DNA of 64,000 nt from NCBI GenBank assembly GCA_034440635.1, contig JAOTON010000321.1:472501-536500 (forward strand). Direction: 5' to 3'. Below, piece after piece: positions 56,727-64,000 of this stretch. How positions within the stretch are numbered: position 1 is the first letter of the stretch; each line of letters starts with the position of its first letter. Position numbers and translations under genes: made by a program. The notes beneath the pieces were generated by a model, which worked only from the letters and a program-made list of their open reading frames with translations, searched no databases and was not told the DNA's origin. This DNA is from Lepas anatifera. Lineage: Eukaryota > Arthropoda > Thecostraca > Lepadidae.

Positions 56727-57156
56727 TATAAACAAACTTGCCCGTTTCCTAATTATCCAGATCCTCTTTCATTACAAGGAAGAGGCGTCGCGGCCGTTTG
56801 ATGTATTTTACTTTGTCCTTTTTTCTGAGCGTTTATCACGAGTCGCTGTTATTCCATCACCACACTCTTACCCCATGAAATTGATACGTTGCTGCTCACA
56901 CGACCCGCCGTCACCTCACAAATCGGTCTGCCGGCAGTTTTTAAACGCTGCCTTCACTTGCCACCCGTCTTTAATCCATGCCTGTGCATTTGTGCATCAT
57001 TCATTCATTTGTGTGAATACATGTATGGAGTGAAGGAAAACACACATGCCATTCTATCCAACTCGCATCTCACCTCTACTTGTAATAAGAACTGATTTTC
57101 AGAAATTGTTCAAAATTCGATTATCGTGAGCTGCTTGGTATTCAACACCCTTACAG
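56727..57156. other. No gene seen
   Basis: Unique sequence right of the hAT target duplication. Confidence 0.4.
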
Positions 57157-57337
57157 AAATCGGGCGCTTTGTAACCTGATGCTAGAAAATGAAGAGCGGA
57201 TCAGGGAGTTGAGCCGGCTGGCGTGCCAGCTGGCAGTTGCAGAGGCTGTGACGGCCTTGTTGCTCGTAACGGGGAGAGCCTGGGGCGCCAATGTACGGGA
57301 CCGGCTCCAGCGTAGAGGTGCTAATTCGCGCAACTGA
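57157..57337 (+). CDS. Possible terminal exon, unrecognised
   Basis: After an acceptor-like AACACCCTTACAG (ending 57156) the frame reads LMLENEERIRELSRLACQLA, then AVTALLLVTGRAW, ending at TGA 57335-57337. The composition is helical and amphipathic. No family and no partner exon found. Confidence 0.25.
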
Positions 57338-57763
57338 AAACCCGGGTATGTATTGCGTTCGTAAACAGGCAATTTATACTCTGCGATACCAAATTTTTAT
57401 CAAAACTATTCTCCGTGGTTATAAAAAACTGTGTTGTTTTTTCTTATAAAATTTCAAGTCATCAACGTGTGGCCCGATGTCATATATGGACATTTTAGCA
57501 GCCTCAGTTTGTCGCCCCAACCGTGGGAACTCTGACCCGGCCGAGATGGAATATCAAAGAAGCACCCTCGTTGCCTCCAGATCGGTGCAACCGAACGTAG
57601 ATTAGGCGGCTGCTGAAGGTGGAGGATGTCTTGAATTTCCGATTGCGTGACTGGACTAACTGTGGGAAACATGGCACCGGATGCCAGGTCATGCCGATGG
57701 AGCTGAAAGTTCACAGTGGGAGCCTAGAGAAAACATGGCAAGAGCACGCTCTGAAATATGTTC

Positions 57764-57898
57764 TCTCTCTCTCTCTCTTACTCTCTCTCTCTCTCTCTCT
57801 CTTACTCTCTCTCTCCCTCTCTCTCTCTCCCTCTCTCTCTCTCCCTCTCTCTCTCTCTCTATCCCTCCCTCTCTCTCTCTCTTTCTCTCTCTCTCTAG
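57764..57898. repeat. (CT)n microsatellite
   Basis: About 135 bp of CT repeats with TTA, CC and AT interruptions. The long Ser/Leu and Arg/Glu frames over it are artefacts. Confidence 0.97.
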
Positions 57899-57899
57899 C

Positions 57900-58836
57900 T
57901 CCCGCTCTCGCTCTCCTTGTTCCGACTGCGTTGATAACCATTTCTTAGGAATAAGCCGGGCTCGGGATCAGGCCCGTATTGCCGGATTTCCGGTAGGTAC
58001 TTTGTTAAATCTAACCGGATTCCGGATTGGACGGCATCCCATTTCGTCATACTTCCTAGGTATGTGTTGCGTGAGCTTACCCATTAGTTTATGGAAAAAT
58101 AGTCATAGTAGCACAGTTTTCCCCTTCTTATCATTTTCTGGACCAAACAAATGTTTAATGATGGATGGTATCTCAAGTGTACAGCACGTGAAACCATGGC
58201 GCATTTAGGAATACGTACGCCATAAAAATCGACACAACGGCCATTAGCACAAACCAGGAGTAGCCTCTTGCCAGGGAACAAAGAAGTCATTCTTTTCTGC
58301 ACCAAACACCAAAGTTGATAAGTTGTTATTTGGCATGTACCCTTAAACTCTGGATGCAAAGTTGAGGGAAGTCAGTGTGATTATGTATTCGAGCACAGCC
58401 TGAATCGTTATGCAGTCAATACAAGATAATACAAATAATGAGTCATAGTGAGCTGTGACCTCGAATTCGAGGTGGAATTTTCCAGGGCCATTGCTGCGAA
58501 GCTCAAGACGAACGTATGCAATGAAAACATTGCAAGTTTGCATTTCAAGCGTCAGAATTTTACAGAAATTTGTGATTCAGAGCCCATTTATAATGTAAGA
58601 AGTTTTCAGGACTCTTCTCCCTCTCAATGTGCTTTAGATTGGTCTTCTCTGATCCAGGCTTCTTTTAAAAAAGAGCCTAAGAAACCTCAGTATCTAAAAC
58701 ATTTTCAGTTTTCCTCTCGTACCCAACCTAGAACAAAAATCAACGACTTCCTGAGAACATTTCGTTTCATTTCTCAAAATCAGCCCCGGCTTTTTCACGG
58801 ACCAAACACGATAAGCACACTGCATTCCACACTCAC
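57900..58836. other. No gene seen
   Basis: Unique sequence. A plus-strand frame at 58448-58897 overlaps the minus-strand exon and has no recognisable domain. Confidence 0.4.
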
Positions 58837-59138
58837 CGCGCAGCGGTATCTGGGACGTCCTGTTCCGGCGGCCGTGACGTCCAGCAGGGCCATGTAGTTG
58901 CGGCCCTGCGCGTCCTTCCAGTCGGCCAGGCACTGGTACGTCCTGTTGAGGGCGCGCTGGCCGGCCGAGCAGCCGCGGAACTGAAGTCGCAGGCCGTAGC
59001 CGTGCGGACAGTTGGAGAGCTGCGACTGGCTGCCGGCGCAGGTGACCGGCTCGTCGGTGTCGAAGGAGAAGGAGAAGTGACCGCTGATGGGACAGTAGAC
59101 CGGCGCTGAGTGGTCCTCCATACTCCGCGTCTTCGTCT
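58837..59138 (-). CDS. Exon of a secreted, cysteine-rich protein (DUF7042-like)
   Basis: On the minus strand the acceptor TGTGTGTCTCCAG (ending 59139) and the donor GTGAGT (58831-58836) enclose 302 bp with one open frame. It encodes APVYCPISGHFSFSFD, PVTCAGSQSQLSNCPHGYGL, LRFRGCS-like LQFRGCSAG and YQCLADWKD, i.e. C-(P)-GxFxFxxD, spaced Cys, 'FRGC' and 'CLxDW'. This order resembles the extracellular DUF7042 family described from insects and other arthropods. Codons are G+C-rich and the neighbourhood lacks repeats. Flanking exons are not found within the window. Confidence 0.6.
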
Positions 59139-59940
59139 CTGGAGACACACAGGGCAATTGATTTGGGTATGTTGTCTTCTCTCCAACCACAGCCAACTTC
59201 AAAGAAGTCTGGGAACTGGTTGGTTTTTAAACAATCGGTGTATTTCAGTAATTTTTCATGCTTTAAACGGTGATTCTAAAGGAGCTTCTTTCAACAAAGC
59301 AAAACAAAAAAACAGAGGAGGCAAAACAGATGAAGGCTTCTTCAACGTTGCCATTCTCCGACTAAAACCCATATTCATGTCAGTAACAAGAAAATTTAGA
59401 CCGACAATTTTTTCTCACAATTTAATTTGTAACGCTTAGATGCCCAAGCATTCCATAAGACACGTATTCTGAATTCGGATCTAAGTCTATCAAAATTCCA
59501 GAACACCCCAAGCGAGGAGAACGGTTTGGAGTGGTGTTGATAGTGGCATCACTCGGCTTGTGACAATATGGCGATGTCGCACGGGAATCATGCCACCATC
59601 CATAATGGAGTTTTCCCTTTCATGCTATGTGAACTACACGAGCCAACCGACACCGGTCTGTCTGATTGTTTGACAAGCCGCTAAATCGCCAAAACCACGG
59701 GCCGTCTTGTGACTACAGCCACCTCTGCCACAGTTCGCGTTTCCACCATAAGTCAGCCGCAGAGAGGTGTCAAAGCACCTGATAACTTTCGGAATATACC
59801 TGAATACAGACTGCGGGACAAACATACGTAACGTCGTATTCTAAAAAAGGTTGTTGCTCACAGATTTGTCTTATACCTACCTTAACTTTAAGTCAGCTAA
59901 TAGACGGTCATTTTCTGGGCTATCATCCTCCAGGTCCAAT
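59139..59940. other. No gene seen
   Basis: Probably the intron upstream of the minus-strand exon. No repeat recognised. Confidence 0.4.
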
Positions 59941-60660
59941 GTCTGCATCTAAGCCCCGGCGCCCCCCAGTTCCCACTCCGCCATTTGTTCTGCGAACGGC
60001 GGCCGTTCGGTTCCCATAGAGTCACCGCCGCCGCGGGCGACGCGTCGGCTCGGCAGCTTCCGCCGACTCCGGGCGGCCGGGACCCGCCGGTCGTACATTC
60101 TAGCCCGATGCCCCGCGGGAGACGCCGGCCGATTTCCTTACAAAAGATTCACGATATCACGGCAGCTAAAGCCATTCAATACCGTGATCTTATTACTAGC
60201 GGCGGAACCGAGAGGCCAGAGACAAACGTTTCAAAAGTGAGACTGTACAATTTGTCGGCGACAGGGTGAAAACAAAAAGCGACGGGTAAAACGCAGTATT
60301 TTTATCTAGCTTGATACACTGAGATAGTTTATCGGGACATCCGAGAGGCGGCCGGGCGTTTTTGGTCACCTCGGCTGACCCCGGTGGCCCGGCGTCGGCG
60401 GTGGCCGCCGGCGTCCCGTAACTCTTCCGACCAGCCGCGATAGCGCGCTGGTAAGTAGTGGCCCCGGGCCGCGGTCGCAGCCGCTGGTATGCGCCGTCTG
60501 AGAACCGGACTTATGCAGGCCAAAAGCGGACGCACAGGTGTTCAAAGGCGTTCCGCTGCTACAGCGGCGGTGCCCTACCTCGCTCCAGAGCCCGCCTGCT
60601 TGTGGGAGTGTGGTGAAGGGGTTTCACTTGGATGGCGACGTAGCCGTTGTCGTTAGATTA
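59941..60660. other. G+C- and CpG-rich stretch, possible promoter region
   Basis: CpG density rises sharply around 59990-60130 and 60350-60560 relative to the A+T-rich flanks. A frame at 59985-60269 contains MPRGRRRPISLQKIHDI but no known domain. It could be a promoter or first exon of the minus-strand gene or a plus-strand gene; undecided. Confidence 0.3.
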
Positions 60661-60819
60661 ATACTAGTTTGGGCGTTGAAATTGTCATCGAAATCAAAAA
60701 CATCTTTGCGATTTTCATGCAAAACATTTTTCGCATAACCTACAGCTTGTATATGTGGGGTGCTGTTTCAGTCTACACAAAATTTCGGGCAGAAGCTACC
60801 GCCAGCTCTCATTCCTAAG

Positions 60820-60960
60820 CAGTGACGGATCTGCGCCGGTTGTTGGGAGGGAGGGTGGGGGGGGGGGGCAATGGGTTCAAAAATCGTGAAACAACCTTTC
60901 TGGACAAATATGAGAAATATCGGGGAACGAATGGTTTTCCTCTCTCTGGATCCGCCACTG
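60820..60960. mobile_element. 141-bp hAT-type MITE
   Basis: Ends CAGTGACGGATC and GGATCCGCCACTG are inverted repeats. Flanks TTCCTAAG (60812-60819) and TTCCTAAC (60961-60968) match in seven of eight bases. Contains a G-run at 60861-60869. Confidence 0.8.
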
Positions 60961-60968
60961 TTCCTAAC

Positions 60969-63169
60969 AGACACGTCTGAAGGCGCACGCAGCTGATTCA
61001 TCGTGAAGTCCGCTGTGATTAGTGCAGGTCATATAAAAGACGTGCAAGTACTGTTTAATGCACATAATGCCCCTTGCAATCACGATCTCAGCCTCAAAGC
61101 ACCGGGTGTTGTGGCGCAAGGCTGGTCGGAAAGAATCTGAAATTCCAAATATATCAATTAAACTATTTGAACGGTGTTGATCCAGCTTTGAAAAACCGTC
61201 ACGCAATCGCAAATATGTGCTGGGGAGTTCCACACAAAATATGACTTTTGTTTAGTAAAGGGAGCGGTATTTCCGAATTATAGGTATAATTTTTAGGGCG
61301 GCTGGAATTTTAAGAATGACATCTTCTTTGCGTGCATATGACTATTAGTTGCTCATTAATGTGCATGTATATATCGTCCTCAAGAACATTTCTAATTATA
61401 TGATAATGATGTATGATACCTATCATGATAGGTACTTATGCAATTTTCTAAGCTTATACAGCAAGTCTGACATTTAAGATAGAAGCGCAATGACGGGTAG
61501 ATATTCAGCTTGTTACAACGCAACGTCAGCTTTAGCACAATTAATTTCCGTAAAAAAACCACTATAGTATGCTTCGTATACAAAAATTTTGTAACGCTGT
61601 GATCCTAGAGCTACCGTTTCGAAAAATTTGATTAGCGTAGGCCATCTTTAGTAAAGACACTGGCTGTTAAGTCTCCTGGCTTAGGCATTACTGAAAGGTG
61701 AAAGACGAGCACCCAGGTATTGTCGCAAAGACTTTGGATGACAGAACAATAATTCTACCACGCTTGATCAAATCGTACATTTAACCTTCACTATATTCCG
61801 TTCAAAGATACGCTGTGAAAAGTATCATTTTCAGGAAAACTAAATTTCTAAATTCTCTAGCGTCTAATGCAAAAACTATAATATTTTTCACCTTAGGCAT
61901 CCGTTTCAACATTTCAATAAAGCAAACCTCTACCCAATGTGAGTTGAAAAAATGACTGGAAATGACCTTATATTCAAATTAATATTTGAGGGCCTTGTTA
62001 GCCTAAATACGGAAATTTCGCGCACTCAGAACCGAATGTGGAACACGATGACAGTATGTGGTGATTATAGCAAACAATACGAGTACCTACTTGCACAGGC
62101 AGCGGGACTTCAGATACTCAGCATTAACGTTTCCGGAAGTTTTCGGAGGTTTCTGTTGCCTTGGCAACACGTGGGGCGGCATGGAACAGAAATGGCGACA
62201 AAGACCTTAGTTGGTTCTGCTGCAATTAACGTTAAATTCCGCTTTCGGGTCGGCTGAATCCAAGGCACAATCATTCACAACCACAAACCTAAAATAATCG
62301 ACACAGAGATCCACATGAACACTGTATACTCTACAGATAAGTTTTTCCGTTAAAAGTGGCCTTTTGTGGCCCATTTAAGATGATGCATAGGGCAGGGCTT
62401 TAAACCGAGATATTGAAACCATTCATTTTTCTCTCACGACCGTGCACTTGTCCCACTTGAGTAGTCGTGTTGAGTCTACTTTAAGTCAAACGCAAACGAC
62501 AAAGCCATTGTCCAATATGCATATATGTATCGTCAATCAGAACACGATACATCTACTGCATTACAAATATATCCTAAGGGCGACAACCCAAACGAGTGAG
62601 AGCACACCAGCCGAAGCGTCACAGGTGTCACAGGCGCACATCTATGCGTCATTGGTTGGGCTTGCAAATCACCGGTGTCGGCGGTTAATATGGCGCACGC
62701 ACGCCAGCCCGCTCCGCAGACGGGCGGGGTGGGAATTCAGAGCCGGATTCAGCCGCCGCACACGTCGCGGTGATTTAGAAAAAGATGACAGAGCAGCTTC
62801 GTACGATTATTTGGAAATGTGTGAACAAACGTACGGCTAAACACACTTCGACATTAATTTCATACAGATTCGCATTCTGTCACTGAAGACCTTTATGTAA
62901 TATGAATGATGGATATATAGAAACGCAGTTGATAGGTGGGTACCCCTAGGCTTTTGTGCAGGTGCCCCAAGGCGTCAATTTTGGGTGACCCAAGGCTTTA
63001 GTATGGCAGTGAACAATTATTTGCTTCAAGATAAACGTCATGCAGGCACTATTGGACTCAGGGGCGAATTTTTACCCGGGAGACCGGACCAAGGCTTTGT
63101 GCAAGGGGTAAGTGGAAACGGACGTAGAACATAGTATGACTTACCTAATACCCATTGAGTGTTAGTATC
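60969..63169. other. No gene seen
   Basis: 2.2 kb of mostly unique A+T-rich sequence. The frames at 61952-62257 and 62442-62840 are unrecognised. The second overlaps a CpG-rich patch at about 62690-62770. Confidence 0.4.
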
Positions 63170-63173
63170 TTAA

Positions 63174-64000
63174 CACGCGCATTGACGGGGGTCTGAGCCA
63201 CCTTCGCATTGACGGGGGGCGAGTACCCGCCCCCCCTAAGATCTCGAGAACCACGGAAGGTAGCGAAAAACGGTAAACCGCGTTGGGTTGCCCATCCACT
63301 TCTCCATCGAAAACATTTTTACCATTTTTTGTCAGGTCACATTTAAGGTCACGAGAGGTCAAAACATGCCGTCATAGGGATAACACGTAAATTCAGTTTT
63401 TCGGCTATTACATCTGAAAAAGTAAAGATAGAGCAAAACGACTTGAACTATATGAATCCTCTCAGCAAGCCAAATCGAATGATATATAAGTTGACCTTGC
63501 TAGGTCAAATCAAGGATTTGACCTGACCTGAGGTCAGGTCAGGGTCAAATTATATAAAATGCAAATCATTAGAACCACAAAGCCAAGGCAAGTCTAATGA
63601 AGCTAAAATAAACGCTTTATCACTCTCTGTTAGTGAGTTATACAGTAAAAACCATTTTTCCAATGTATTTCCAATGGAGAGGTCATGCCTCGTACCTGAC
63701 CTTAGGTCATCGATATCAAAAATACCGGAAAATATTTTAGAGAACTCGGTGGGGCCATTATGTGACATGAGTTTCAATCGGATAAGTTCACCCTGCTCTA
63801 ACTTATGCTATCTTAAACTTTTTTGAGGTCGGGTCACTTGACCTGTACTGGTGACCTGACCTGAGATGACCTAACCTTAAAATTTTCACAGAAGTTTTAA
63901 AAATGATGAGGGAAAGGTATGCCAAGTACGGCAGCGCTACGCGCCGCCGTTTTTCCGCTATCTCCGAAAAACCCGAGGGGGCGGATACCAGCCCCCTTCA
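63174..64000. mobile_element. Family C TTAA element, copy 3, running off the window
   Basis: TTAA at 63170-63173, left end CACGCGCATTGACGGGGG, same orientation as copy 1. The internal G+C palindrome and AGGTCA clusters match. The right terminus lies just beyond 64000. Confidence 0.8.

Noticed and set aside
57681..58208. Ser/Leu-rich and Arg/Glu-rich long frames
   Set aside because: Translation of the (CT)n microsatellite in different phases and strands.
58833..59186. Second minus-strand frame over the DUF7042-like exon
   Set aside because: Low-complexity Arg/Ser/Thr composition; shadow of the cysteine-patterned frame.

Overview
The window is eukaryotic. It has spliced exons with GT-AG borders, tRNA-derived SINEs, LINE, Penelope, LTR and many DNA-transposon sequences, and no operon-like gene packing. 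The one host-like exon I can place in a family, at 58837-59138 on the minus strand, resembles a cysteine-rich secreted-protein domain that I know mainly from arthropods (DUF7042 type). An arthropod, perhaps a crustacean or chelicerate, is therefore my best guess; species is not determinable. Almost all of the sequence is mobile DNA, and much of it can be ordered by nesting.

Left block (1-7228). Two TTAA-flanked elements (4-731 and 2854-3693) each abut the same TTAA in two copies of a dispersed repeat (736-1070 and 3698-4012). A 1.34 kb palindromic element lies at 1350-2693. A decayed Penelope-like retroelement (4032-5270) has a hammerhead-ribozyme-like 3' end (5383-5443). A head-to-head array of 223-bp units carries four tRNA-like sequences (5628-6535). 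Runs of (TA)n separate these pieces, and the Penelope element and the tRNA array appear to have accumulated inside a (TA)n tract.

Central block (7229-35630). One hAT-like element carrying a GGGGCACC-type minisatellite is split by a 24.45 kb insertion (9732-34185) bordered by the direct repeat GGCCAAGACC. The empty site is preserved in the second hAT copy. The insertion holds a decayed Tx1/L1-type LINE (about 10.2-17 kb), a 1.1 kb terminal-inverted-repeat element with a perfect 8-bp target duplication (17761-18877), and a spliced THAP/P-element-type transposase gene (19752-25796, six exons, C-terminal part not found). It also holds a SINE, TTAA elements and a 4.6 kb tandem array of a Penelope-derived unit of about 457 bp (28553-33154), flanked by a 14-bp duplication.

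Right block (35631-64000). There are more palindromic and TTAA elements and a few low-confidence host exons near 41 kb. A second complete hAT copy (44197-56718) has the perfect target duplication TAAGGAGG. Inside it sit an LTR element with two 170-bp LTRs that read identical (44761-48401), coding only for a phlebovirus-Gc-like envelope fragment, and a 4.7 kb TA-flanked element with a large internal hairpin (51724-56432). Beyond 56.7 kb the DNA is calmer: a (CT)n tract, the secreted-protein exon, a GC-rich stretch and a small hAT-type MITE. A third copy of the TTAA family from 2854 runs off the window end.

No complete autonomous element and no complete host gene is visible. The most notable items are the envelope-only LTR element, the 24 kb P-type-gene-bearing insertion, and the Penelope-derived satellite.
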